Assembly: GCA_024114885.1 (NCBI GenBank)
Contig: CP099426.1
Coordinates: 1,860,001 to 1,924,000 of the forward strand
Direction: 5' to 3'
DNA length: 64,000 nucleotides
Origin: Septoria linicola
Lineage: Eukaryota > Ascomycota > Dothideomycetes > Mycosphaerellales > Mycosphaerellaceae
The notes beneath the pieces are model-generated. The model did no database searches, had not been told where the DNA came from, and saw nothing but the letters and a program-made list of their open reading frames with translations. The position numbers were made by a program, and so were the translations under genes. Below are positions 1 to 10,078 of the stretch, one piece after another; the stretch's first letter is position 1, and each line of letters starts with the position of its first letter.

Positions 1-1942
1 GAAGACCTGGGAGACCAGGACAAGCAAAGTCTCATACGCTCCTGGTCCTGCAACATATGTACCACCTGCCCCGATCGAGGATCCTTCCAACCCATGGTAT
101 CCAGTGCCGACCCCAGATTATTGGCAGGAGCAGCCTGATGTCTGGTCAGAAGACAAGCAGTTTAAGAACGCGGCCAACAACGCAAATGTCAAACGTGATG
201 CACCACCCTACAAGACCCAGAGTGCTCCTTCATCGACGCCAACATGCCCTGCACCTGGTGACCAGGATCTTGAAGGCCGCTATAGCTGTAATCCAGCAGA
301 CCAATATCCAGATGGTCAGATCTGCGACCAAGTTGGCAGCTGCTACTTCCTTCGTCAGCCAGGTCCTGGCGTTACGGCCACTTCATCCGCCAAGTCCACG
401 GCGACTGGCACGAAAGGCAACCAGGCAAAGTGTCAGACTCTCTACGATCAGTGCCGCGTGGGACCAGATGCCAACCAGGCATTCTGTGCTTCTCAGTTCG
501 CCAGCTGCCTCGGCTACAATCCGTTCGATGACAATGGCACCAATACGGTGACACCGAAGGAGTCAAGCACCAAGGCCAAGGGCTACTATGCCACTACTTC
601 AAAGGCTACCACTCAGACTAAGCCAGTTGTCACGTACAAGGCTTCCACTTCTTCCAGCAGCAGCGAGCGCCGCTACAAGCCATCGACCACCAAGGGATCT
701 CTGATCAGCTCTCACACTTCCCCAGTCTACGGGAAGATCTCATCCTCTTCTCGTTACTGGCGCTTTACATCCTCGGCTCCGGTATACCAGACCAAGCCTG
801 TCACTTATGGGTCCATCCAATCTTCGAAGACTTCTTCGCCGCCAAAATATGGTTCTTCTATCTCGACCTCGACACAGAAGACTGTTCCACCAGTCTATCC
901 AACCACATTGCAGACCTCTCGCACTTTGGTGTATACGAACTCCACTAGCACGACCGTTGAAAGGAAGACGACGACTATCTCCAAGCAGACGACCATCACT
1001 CTGACCAAGCCGACATCTGCCGCTCCTCCGCCAGAGACGCATCCCGCACCACCACAGTCGACAGAAACGCACCCTGCGCCGACCACGCCATGCCCCACCG
1101 CGACCATCACTAAGCCTGCGCCAAACTATCCTGCTCAGCCCCCGGCATCTCCCCCAGTAGAGACACATCCGCCAGCACAGCCTCCCGCATCGCCTCCTGC
1201 TGAAACACATCCTCCTGCCCCACCGAAGTCGGAACAGCCTCCTGCTCCGCCATCCCCTCCCCAGACTCAGCAGCCTCCGGTCTCATATCCTCCAGCACAG
1301 GTACATCCTTCGCATGCTCAAATGGCTTTGCTCAGAGCTAACATACTTTACAGCCTCCTGTAGAAACTCACCCTGCACAGCCTCCCGCATCACCACAGTA
1401 AGACTGCTCAATCACTTTACCACAGGCGATTGCTAACGCTCACTTGTAGACAACCTCCTAAATCACCACAGCAGCCTCCTGCGCAACCTCCCGCTCAGCC
1501 TCCAGCTCAACCTCCCGCTCAGCCTCCAGCTCAACCTCCCGCTCAGCCTCCAGCTCAACCTCCCGCTCAGCCTCCAGCTCAACCTCCCGCTCAGCCTCCA
1601 GCTCAACCTCCTGCTCAGCCTCCTGCGCAACCTCCCGCTCAGCCTCCAGCTCAACCTCCTGCTCAGCCTCCTGCGCAGCCCCCTGCTCAGCCGCCCGCTC
1701 AACCTCCCGTTCTGCCCCCAGCACAGGTAGGCCATGGCTCCGCTCTCCATAACCTTCAGCAGCTGACACATTTGTAGCCTCCGGCTGAAACTCACCCCGC
1801 CCCACCTCCATCCTCACCTAAACAGCCTCCAGCCAGCACAGCTCCATCGGCTCCAACAGTCAGCACCTACGCTGGCGCAGCTAGCAAGAAGACAGCATCT
1901 GTTCTCAGTCTCTTGGCTGTCGTGATTGCACTCTTCTTGTAG
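1..1942 (+). CDS. Proline-rich GPI-type cell wall protein, 3' part
   Basis: The frame is open from base 2, so the start lies upstream of the window. Exons read 2-1300, 1354-1397, 1450-1726 and 1778-1942, with GT..AG introns and all frames joining. In order the product has a cysteine-containing region (about bases 245-525, at least seven Cys), a Ser/Thr/Tyr-rich stalk, and a Pro-rich tail with 19 perfect QPPA units. The last ~25 residues form a hydrophobic segment after a small-residue stretch (YAGAASKK, then SVLSLLAVVIALFL), the usual GPI-attachment signal. This fits a secreted, wall-anchored structural protein. I do not recognise the Cys region as a named domain. No enzyme function is implied. 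Confidence 0.75.
1472..1699 (+). repeat. QPPA coding minisatellite
   Basis: There are nineteen consecutive 12-bp units encoding QPPA. Codon use alternates so that the DNA period is mostly 24 bp (CCTCCAGCTCAACCTCCCGC type). The array sits within the third visible exon of the wall protein and keeps frame throughout. A length-variable stalk is the likely consequence. Confidence 0.95.
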
Positions 1943-2757
1943 ATTGACACTGAGCGAAGCGAAGGCGTCTGGAGTCAAAGAAACTATTAGTGAGTCCCTA
2001 GCATAGGAACATGTCCTTGCTGGAATGGGGCTATGGAGGAAGGATAGTGCTGACTGAGTGCTGTTAGATGCACCATACATAGCTTTCGATGAGAAGAATA
2101 TTGCATGCAGAAATGAAGGAGGGGAGAGAGAATTTTAAGAGGCAGATCATCACACAGAGAGCGGTATTGATAATTGTAATGCAGGAAAGTAGATGTGATG
2201 ATAGTATATACGTCGAAAAGGTGGTTGGAGGAGGATTTGAACAGATACACTCTCTAATGTTGTTTACTTTGTCATACAACAGTCTCTCTACCACTTGTCT
2301 TTTGCATTCGTGGACTTCCCCACTACAAGTCTCGAGCAAGATACAGAGCAAGGAGACAAATAAGAGGCGAGCAGTCATGGTTTTTGCAGTGGCGGTCGCT
2401 GATTCTTCTCGCCACGGCCCGCGAGCTTTCTCCGGTGAGCGAAGCCTCGTAGGAGTTGAAAGTCTTCGGGGATGTAGCTTTATGCGATGATGGTCAGCAA
2501 CTGATAAGAACAGACATGGGCTGCGATCTACAAGGCCTTGACGTTCAAGCTACACTTCGTCTGCTAAGGGCGCGTTGGGAGGCAAACGAAGGCCATGCCT
2601 CTAGAGCGATTCGCATACTGCCCAGACTACGGTTTGGCCCGTACACGACTGTTTGCTGAATGCTCAATTATTGAGCACCATCATATGAGATGTCCGTAAA
2701 ACAACAACCTCGACTCGATCTTCAACCTCGCTCCGATAAACACCTCCAACAACAACA
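1943..2757. other. Intergenic, no gene seen
   Basis: This 815-bp stretch contains the presumed 3' UTR of the wall protein and the promoter of the next gene. Short open frames on both strands lack any recognisable domain. A CA-rich run (CCTCCAACAACAACA) directly precedes the next ATG. Confidence 0.6.
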
Positions 2758-3198
2758 ATGCCATTCGATCAGGACAAAGAGCCCATCATGGCACCACCAC
2801 CACAAAAGCCGTCGCTGCGCGAACTCCTTGACACCCTACCAGCCGAGCTCTACCACGACATGTACGACCTTACCCTTACCATCGAGCCCGCCACATTACA
2901 CATCAACCGCGCTACCTATCGCGTCCCAGCTGTGCTCCAAGTTGATTCGATCTCTCGCAAGCAGTCTGCCAAATCGTACTACGTGAACACCACCTTCTAC
3001 CTCGAAGGACCAGCCCTCGAGGCGGCTAGGACTTTGGACGCTGGAAACAGACTTTGCTACCTGAGTGCAGGTTCTGGGCCTCCTACACTCGACCAGCTCC
3101 GGGGCGAGTGCAGTTCAAGGTTGTGTTTAGCGATTGCTGGGAGTGAGGAGATGGATTATTTGGCAATGCGGCTGTTGAGGACGGGTGTGAGGGTTTAG
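2758..3198 (+). CDS. Small unknown protein (146 aa), LPAELYHDMYD motif
   Basis: A single-exon frame starts in a good fungal context (ACAACAACAATGCC). The N-terminal half contains LLDTLPAELYHDMYDLTLT, a short helix-type segment reminiscent of the opening of F-box-like fungal proteins. It is followed by a stretch with YRVPAVLQVDSISRKQSAKSYY. Small proteins of this pattern occur as expanded families in Dothideomycetes, but I cannot give a function. There is no signal peptide or membrane segment. The C-terminal half is Leu/Ala rich. The frame is probably complete. The alternative is the first exon of a longer gene, since no strong donor was sought beyond the stop. Confidence 0.6.
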   Translation: MPFDQDKEPIMAPPPQKPSLRELLDTLPAELYHDMYDLTLTIEPATLHINRATYRVPAVLQVDSISRKQSAKSYYVNTTFYLEGPALEAARTLDAGNRLCYLSAGSGPPTLDQLRGECSSRLCLAIAGSEEMDYLAMRLLRTGVRV

Positions 3199-3621
3199 GT
3201 CAGTTGGCATCTTTCATGCCAGGCCCCTCCCTGCCACTGCTGTGGTACTGACTTGATGATAGAAATTGTATTGCAAAATGTCGGGCGGGAAGCGGTTGGT
3301 TGAATGGGTGCAGCGGTGTGTGGAGAATCGCTGCCTGGCCCTAGCGCCGGCGATAGGTAGCGTGTGCTTCGAAATCGGTGGGTCTTACAGTTGGCAACAG
3401 CGCACGAGGCAGGAGCTCGGCACATATTATGTCCAGTTGCTGTTCGGGCTAGTTTGCATGTCAGTGCAGCAATCATCGCGATAGTGTAGCTCATGCAGTA
3501 GACACGATCATTGGTTTTCTTTGGCACATAGTCTGAGCCAAGGTTGCATCAATGAAAAGGTTGGTAGAGTCGGCTGCGTATCACTGTTCTCGAAAGACTA
3601 TTTCTGCACCTCGTGAATGTC
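3199..3621. other. Intergenic, no gene seen
   Basis: This convergent space lies between the small plus-strand gene and the minus-strand dehydrogenase. It probably holds both 3' UTRs. The open frames here are short and featureless. Confidence 0.6.
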
Positions 3622-4488
3622 TTAGTGTCCCGTCCAGCCTCCATCGATGGTAATGCCTGTTCCAGTTACGAAATCACTGGCTGCGCTAGCCAAGAAGATG
3701 ACAGCACCAGACAAATCGACAGGATTACCCCATCGCTTCATCGGCGTCCTCATCATGACATAGTCGTTGAACTCCTTGTACTTCGGATCCGTCTGGTATT
3801 GCTCCGTTAAGGGAGTCGTGAAGTATCTGTAACACAAGTTAGCTTCCTGAAACACATCATTTTCAAGCATCATGACCACTCACCCAGGATGTATCGAATT
3901 GACATTAATCCCCTTACTCGCCCACTCATTACTAAAAGCCTTGGACAACTGCATAACGCCACCTTTCGACGCCGCATACGGCGTAATGTTCTTCCCGCCA
4001 ATGAACGAGATGATACTCGCGATGTTGATGATCTTTCCTGGTCGGCCTTCTTTCAACAGTGGCTTTGCGAACTCCTGGCATGAGACGAGCGTTGCTTTGA
4101 GATTGATATCTAGCACGATGTCAATTTCCTCATCTGTAAAGTCTTCGGCTTCAGCTCTGCGCTGGACGCCGGCGCAGTTGAGCAGAATGTCGGCTTTGAT
4201 GCCGTCGGCCCAGATTTTCTGGTAGCAGGCGCGGAGGTCTTTGGAGTCTTTGACGTCGCAGTGGTATTGCTTCAGGTTGCGGCCGGTGCTTGCGATTGAC
4301 GTGCGTAGATTTTCGCTGCCGGCGTCGTTGGGCAATTCGATTGAGATGATATCGGCGCCTCCAGATGCGAGGGCCATAGTCATTGCTGTTCCGAGGCCTC
4401 CACTGCCGCCTGTGACGATGGCGGTCTTGCCGGCGAGGGAGAAGAGCTCGGCTGGGTTGACGATGGGGGCCGCTGGGGCGGAGGACAT
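3622..4488 (-). CDS. Short-chain dehydrogenase (KduD-like SDR)
   Basis: Two exons, 4488-3884 and 3826-3622, are joined across an intron 3883-3827 and give 269 aa. Classical SDR features are all visible: TGGSGGLG cofactor loop near residue 25, NCAG (variant of NNAG), the catalytic Ser in NIASIIS, YAASK for the Tyr/Lys pair, then HPGYFTTPL across the splice, and a C-terminal GTGITIDGGWTGH. The overall pattern is like 2-deoxy-D-gluconate/gluconate dehydrogenases of fungi, acting on sugar acids or polyols with NAD(P)H. The exact substrate cannot be read. It lies 200 bp downstream of a Zn2Cys6 regulator on the same strand, which may control it. No targeting signal is seen, so it is likely cytosolic. 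Confidence 0.88.
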
Positions 4489-4690
4489 GGTGGCGATTGG
4501 GGTGATCCTTCCCAGAAGAAATCAATGCTGGAAGTTTCCTATACTGTAGCCGCGAACAGTATAATCCCGGTCATGTAGTGAAGGTCGTAAGGCTTGGCAG
4601 CTCTGCTTTGAGGCGAGGTCTGGCGTAGAGCGGGGTCGAAGTGAGGCACCACTCGGCAAGGCGGGCAAAGCAACATCTTGCAATCAGAGT

Positions 4691-6508
4691 TCATCTGTTC
4701 TGGTCGCTACGAATGACTGTCGCCATAGTGTTGACTCCAAAATCTGAAGTAGGAGTGATCGCAATGTCGCCGATGATCCATTCAGCTTCGCTGTTCTCGG
4801 GCTTGTCATCAACGGGGTTTGCGAATTCGGACAAGAACTTCAACATCCAGCGATCGAGCTTGAAAGAGTTGTCCATGGATGTCCTACATGCCTTGTGAAA
4901 AGCCTGCAGACGAATCATGCAATAGTCAAGTGCCGGCCAGAGATCTCGTAATTTGAGCAAGATGTTGAAGTTGCGTTCCAGTCGTTGTCGTGCCGCGTCA
5001 ATCTCAGCGCGGTCGGAAGAGAATAGCAAGGTATGAATCTGTACAGTGGAAGCAATGACGAGCACGTGTCCGACCATGTTGTACTGCACGTCGCAGCCCG
5101 GCGTGTCGAGTGCGGAGTAGACCATGTTGCAGAGTCTGGCAGCGTGGTACTTGCAGCGTTGTGCGAAAACATGGATGAGGCAACCGTTCTCCTCAGAAGA
5201 GCCATGCAAGAATTGATAGTAAAGCAGCTGCCCATAGTGATAGAAGCCCAGGTATACTGCGGCGTATATGCGACCTAGGCCTTGAGCAGCATAGTGAGCC
5301 AAGTTCGCAGGCTCGTCTCGCATATAGATTGGTAGCATAGCCTCCCACTCATCGAGACGAGCTGAAAGTGCTTCAACGGCATCGGTGTCCGGTGGTAGGA
5401 TCTGTGCGTCCACGGCATAGGTGTTCATCTGGTTGACATCTCTGAAGATGCGGTTCAGAGTGATCATCTCACCCAATAGAGAAGGGCTCGAATATGCTTG
5501 CGACGCATATTCTGCCGTTTCGTGACTACGCAGCTGCAAAAATGCCATCTCTTCCATTGGTAGTGGGACATCATTCGGAGGGTTCACGATTTGACGTGGG
5601 ACCTGTACACCAGACGATGACCATTCGTCAATCATGCAAAGTGTGTGCCATACTGTACGTTGTTAGGTCTCGTGCGATGTGATGTAGAAGTACAAAGCTC
5701 ACCTCGAATATTGACTTGCCGCTCAAGCATGCTCTCGCATTGCCGGTGAGGCAAGTCCAGTAACTGTGCCATACGGCATGCTATCCCGTAATAGACACTC
5801 TCACCTGGTGCATCGCCCTCGATTATGCGACAAGCTCCGAGCATGACACATGCCTGTATCGACGTCAAGGAGACATCGCTGACATCCAAAAGCTGCGCTG
5901 CTTTCTTTGCGTAAGGAACGCCCCTCATACGTGGGCTGATCGATGAGAAGAGCTCGTTCGAGGAGAACCTCGCGGCAAGTGCAGTCATAGCAAATGCAAT
6001 GACCGGTGGCGTTCGACTCATCGCCATATCAGCCATGAATGCAGGCTTTTGAAACAGCGTGTGCAGCTGATCGTGGATGTAATCGAAGTAGAGGGTCGCC
6101 AAATGGAAGCATACTGCCGCTGGAGGAAGATCGATATCGTTCGTTGCTCCATGATTGGGGGTATTTGGACTGGTCAATGATAGTTGTGGTGACTCCTGGA
6201 AGTAGGATGATGTGCTCAAGGCCTGTTCTTCTTGAAGAGTGCCAACCTGAGCTCCAGACGTCGTCGAGAAGGATGACGAAGACGGTCGATGCTCATGCTG
6301 GCGAGCAGTTCTCTCTCCTCGATTGGTGCTTGATGGAATGCAGGGAACATTATGTTTGCGACACATGGCACATGGTCCGCCATTTCCTGGCAGCCCATGG
6401 CATCGCCGCCGCCGAGAACTAAGTTGTTCGTGATCAAGGATTGTACATGACGCCCCTGGGAATGATCTCCACTCACCGACAGAACTCACAAGCCGTCTGG
6501 GGACGCAT
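4691..6508 (-). CDS. Zn2Cys6 transcription factor with fungal_trans domain
   Basis: Three exons, 6508-6477, 6418-5703 and 5652-4691, give 569 aa with consistent phase. The binuclear cluster is split by the first intron. C7-x2-C10-x6-C17 starts in exon 1 (MRPQTACEFCR), then comes an RSRRRR basic run. C27-x2-C30-x6-C37 follows in exon 2, so all six Cys are present. A Ser/Thr-rich linker leads to the middle-homology domain (fungal_trans). Its hallmarks are the FDYIHDQLHTLFQKP start, the ACVMLGA helix and the RVWHTLCMIDEW motif, which is formed only when the second intron is removed. It is a nuclear DNA-binding regulator. The target is unknown; the downstream SDR is the nearest candidate. Confidence 0.9.
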
Positions 6509-6945
6509 GCCGGTCTCGCGGTGAGCCTAGGACGGCGGAGTACGATGGCGGGATATCAGGCGGCATTGTCGAAAGAAATGCCCAGCATAAAACATCCTCG
6601 GGTGACGAGAAGGTGAGAGAATACGGTTGTTCGGCCCTCCACTTTTTACGCGGAGCACGGACCTCCTTGGCGTTTTTCACCTCTCCGCCTCCACGCACAG
6701 GATCTTGGAGACCACAACAACACCATCGATGTTTGGAAGGACAGCAGAGAGAGATGCATGTGCAGCCACGTATATCTCACTGACTGACACGTGGTCGCGA
6801 AGGCAAGCCTGGCGCATCGTCCGTGCCCGAAATTTGACCACCCACGCGAATTGACACATTTGGGCAAACAATGCTGCGACATGAAGATTATGCTCAACAA
6901 CATGTTTCGATTAGAGCTTCTATGTTCCAGAGTGACTACGGAAGG
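6509..6945. other. Intergenic, no gene seen
   Basis: This is the promoter of the Zn2Cys6 gene and the 3' flank of the Mpv17-type gene, both minus strand. Small open frames on both strands have no recognisable content. Confidence 0.6.
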
Positions 6946-7637
6946 TCAAGCAAGATTATTATCCCGCAAGCTGAGGAAGACTCCCCATGCCATGCCTGCG
7001 GCTGTGCCAACGTATGGATGGAAGCGCATCGGAACCACCGCAAAATTCAAGAGACATACGAATGGCCAAAAGCGATAACTCGTGAAACGCAACGACCAAA
7101 AGTTCTGTAGCCTATCAGATCACAGCCAAATGTTGAATTGCTCAAGAACTTACGCTGTACAAATCGTTCATGATGTACTCGTAAGAGTGCCCCTTGATGC
7201 TGCCCATCAAGCAGATATACATGGCTGTGTTAACAGAAGCCGCTATAATCTGGTCCAAGAGGAATTTGATGATTGTGTTGCGAACACTCAGCTGGTCTGG
7301 GGCTGCTTTTGCGAGCTGATTCTTGCCACGGACATCCTGCTCCTTGGTGACAATGGCTGTCCTTGCCGGAAAAGAACTCTCCAGCAAGTATTGGAACGCG
7401 TAGTTTGGAGGCGTGGTTATCGCAGAGAACACGATGAATTGGATGATCTGAACCAAATCGAAGGAGAAAGTCTGTTGTATGATCAGCAACACACTCGGTG
7501 AAAATTCTGGGTTGAATGCTTACCTGATGCTTATATGCAGTAAATGCCTGAGCGAGTACCCCGGAGGCACCACTCAATACCGTTGCTTCTATTGTTGGCG
7601 ACAACAGGTCGATGGGTGAAAGGTCAAATTTCGACAT
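6946..7637 (-). CDS. Mpv17/PMP22-family membrane protein
   Basis: Three exons, 7637-7524, 7471-7154 and 7104-6946, join in phase 0 to give 196 aa. Family features are clear: an opening ATVLSGASGVLAQAFTAY, then FDLVQIIQFIVFSAITTPPNYAFQ, LLDQIIAASVNTAMYI, and a final exon with RFWPFVCLLNFAVVPMRFHPYVGTA matching the conserved W-P-x-x-x-x-x-N-F-x-x-V-P-x-x-x-R block. The family contains small four-helix proteins of the peroxisomal or inner mitochondrial membrane, thought to influence membrane permeability. The length agrees with fungal members. The last exon is short and has no internal ATG. The gene is divergent from the alpha-galactosidase. Confidence 0.88.
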
Positions 7638-8060
7638 TACTTTTTACATTTGCTAGACTTCGGATGTGTTCAAATGCCACAGTTGGAGAGAGTGCTCTGC
7701 ACACTTGCAATCTGTGTCGGGGCACATACGATGGCAAAGATGTGCAAAGCTGGAAATGCAAGTGAGCGAATGCGCGATCACGAGTTCTGCTGTTTACCGC
7801 CAGTTCCGCCGCTAACGATGCGCTTGGCGAGGTGCATGCAAGCTTTGGCGGCACTGTTTGCTGTCCGCCTCTCCGCCTCTCCGCCTGCATGTGAGAAGCG
7901 AAGCAGATGTGCAGTCAGCGGAGAACTCGACTTGGCAAGATGGGTGGTGGAGCACACCTAAGGCTACTCGCTGCATATAGGTGGGATGCTCTTGCACGAC
8001 CTCATTGTCTTTGTCTTATCTCGAGGAACCGCTTTCAATCGTATCGGGAGACCAAGCAAG
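7638..8060. other. Divergent promoter region, Mpv17-type / GH27
   Basis: This 423-bp region separates two genes transcribed away from each other. It holds a pyrimidine/GC-rich run of three TCCGCCTC-like units (about 7864-7887) and a TATA-like GCATATAGG about 85 bp before the alpha-galactosidase start. Confidence 0.6.
7864..7923. promoter_or_regulatory. Candidate CreA (SYGGRG) site cluster
   Basis: CTCCGC (reverse complement GCGGAG) occurs at 7871 and 7879, and GCGGAG on the plus strand at 7918. All three fit the CreA consensus SYGGRG and lie within about 55 bp, 140-190 bp before the alpha-galactosidase start. Paired CreA sites mediate glucose repression of many fungal carbohydrate genes. The motif is short, so chance occurrence is possible. 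Confidence 0.35.
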
Positions 8061-9661
8061 ATGGCGACCATCAACATGAAATCCTCTTCGCTGAAGGCAG
8101 TGCTGCTCGGTGCTGCAGGTGTGTATGCTGTAGATAATGGACTGGCGAGAACACCTCAAATGGGCTGGGTCAGTACAGCACGATCTGGCAGTCTCTGTAA
8201 CTACTGAACAGACGACAGAATAATTGGAACACATTCGCATGCGAAGTGTCCGAATCACTTCTGCTGGATACCTCCTCGCTGTTGCTAGAATATGGTCTCA
8301 GAGACCTAGGCTACAACTATGTCGTCCTCGATGACTGCTGGTCAAAGGGCCGAGGTGATGATGGCTACCTCATCGTCGACGATGTCAAGTTTCCTCGAGG
8401 CATGAAATCAGTCTCGGACAAGCTGCACAAGCAGGGTCTTCTATTCAGGATGTACTCCAGCGCAGGAGAGATGACATGTGCCAGATATGGTGAGAGCTCC
8501 ATCGCTGTGGGTCGTACCGCCTTTAACGCTTCACAGCCGGCTCGTTGGACTATGAGCCACAAGACGCGAAGTCTTTCGCCTCATGGGGCGTGGACTACTT
8601 GAAGTACGACAACTGTTACCATATGGGGCGATTCGGAACTCCAAAGGTGTCGTTCGATCGATTCAACGAGATGGCCAAAGCACTCAAAGCCACCGGCAGG
8701 TCAATTCTCTACGGTCTCTGCAGCTGGGGTGAAGACTACGTGCACACATGGGGACCTTCCATCGCAAATTCCTGGCGCATATCTGGAGACATCTACGATT
8801 CGTTCTCCAGGCCAGATGCGCTTTGCGGTTGTGGAGATCCTACCGATCCGCACTGCGTCGCGCCCGGCACCCATTGTTCGGTGTTAAACATCATCAAACA
8901 AAGTTGCCCCTTACATCGACCGTGGGCTGCCAGGAGGCTGGAACGATCTTGACATGCTTGAGGTTGGGCTAGGTGGCATGACTGAGGAGGAGTACAAGGC
9001 ACATTTCTCGATGTGGGCCGCGTTGAAGTCTCCGCTGCTCCTTGGCAACGACCTACGCGAAATGGATGCCACGACGCTCTCGATCATCAACAATCCAGCT
9101 ATCATTGCCATAAGTCAAGATCCCGGCTGCAAATCGGTACAGCGTGTGTTCCGCAACACTTCAGTACCTCAGGACGAGTTTGGCATTGGCGAGACTCATG
9201 TCTGGAGCGGTCCGCTTGCCAACGGTGATCAGGTGGTCATCCTACTTAATGCAGCCGACGAGGATCTAGACATGACTGTGTCACTGCAAGAGATCTTTGT
9301 CACAGACGGCGTTGGAGGCACAGCACCTCAGAACCAACAGGACCGGGCAATACACGATCTGTGGAGCAATGGCCACAGCAGAATGACCAAAGTCGATGCC
9401 GAAGAGATACTTTCTGCCAAGACAGGTGCGCCACGAGCTGAGGTGCTGCGCAACCAGCGAGTGTACAATGCCACGCAGATGCCCTACGCCGATGGCATAG
9501 CAGCTGGTGACTCTCGGCTCTTCGGTGAGAAAATTGGTGTCGTGTCTGCAGGTGGTCAAATCAGCTCTCGTGTCGCGCGACATGCAGCCAAGGTCTTCCG
9601 ATTACGCAGTGTACGCGGTTGGGACCAGCCTCGGAAGACATTGGTCAAGCAAGAGCTATAA
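8061..9661 (+). CDS. GH27 alpha-galactosidase, with one frame break
   Basis: Exons 8061-8168, 8219-8489 and 8537 onward encode a secreted GH27 enzyme that removes terminal alpha-galactose. The N-terminus is a signal peptide ([18 protein letters not shown]) followed by [15 protein letters not shown], which spans the first splice. The second splice yields ARYAGSLDYE. The nucleophile motif YLKYDNC and the acid/base region [12 protein letters not shown] are present, as are LDDCW and GGWNDLDML. At 8896-8898 the reading frame shifts by one base: the text reads NIIK-QS where the family expects [13 protein letters not shown], and the rest (to 9661) is in the next frame and intact. One surplus A explains it. 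Either this is a pseudogene lesion or an assembly error; the rest is well conserved. An internal Met (8076) is an alternative start. Confidence 0.85.
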
Positions 9662-10078
9662 ACTTCGTTTAGTGGGCGGGTCGCGAAGAGCTGAGGCCCA
9701 AACACAAGCTGCGGAAGCAGAGCGGCTTGCGACGTCTTGCAACGAGCAACTGCCCAGAATTTTGTTCGAAGTCTAATCAGCCGCAGTGCCATCTTGCACT
9801 GGTACACCGTGATCAGCCAAAGCTACAAAGCTGACGATTTCACAAAATCACTTCACAACAGATTGTAGAAGCATCAATGAATTCGGAGAAGCCCAGGTCC
9901 AGCGCAATAGTGTCATGTCGGCACCACCTTGAAGTCTCATCATCAGCATCAACAACCCCACAAACTACAGTGACCACGAAGACACTGAGCAGTGATCCAG
10001 CTTCTCAGCTCCGCCACATTGCCAATGAGCAGAGGAATCAACACGACCTACATCGACACTTCCGACAGGTTCTCTACA
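9662..10078. other. Intergenic between GH27 and permease
   Basis: This same-strand spacer holds the 3' UTR of the alpha-galactosidase and the promoter/5' UTR of the permease. In-frame codons extend upstream of the permease ATG but lack features of the family. Confidence 0.6.

Noticed and set aside
895..1817. Long minus-strand frames opposite the proline-rich gene
   Set aside because: They are shadows of the low-complexity repeat; the plus frame has splice sites, GPI signal and Cys region, the minus frames none.
2089..2490. 133-codon plus-strand frame
   Set aside because: No domain, poor start context, overlaps equally long frames on the other strand.
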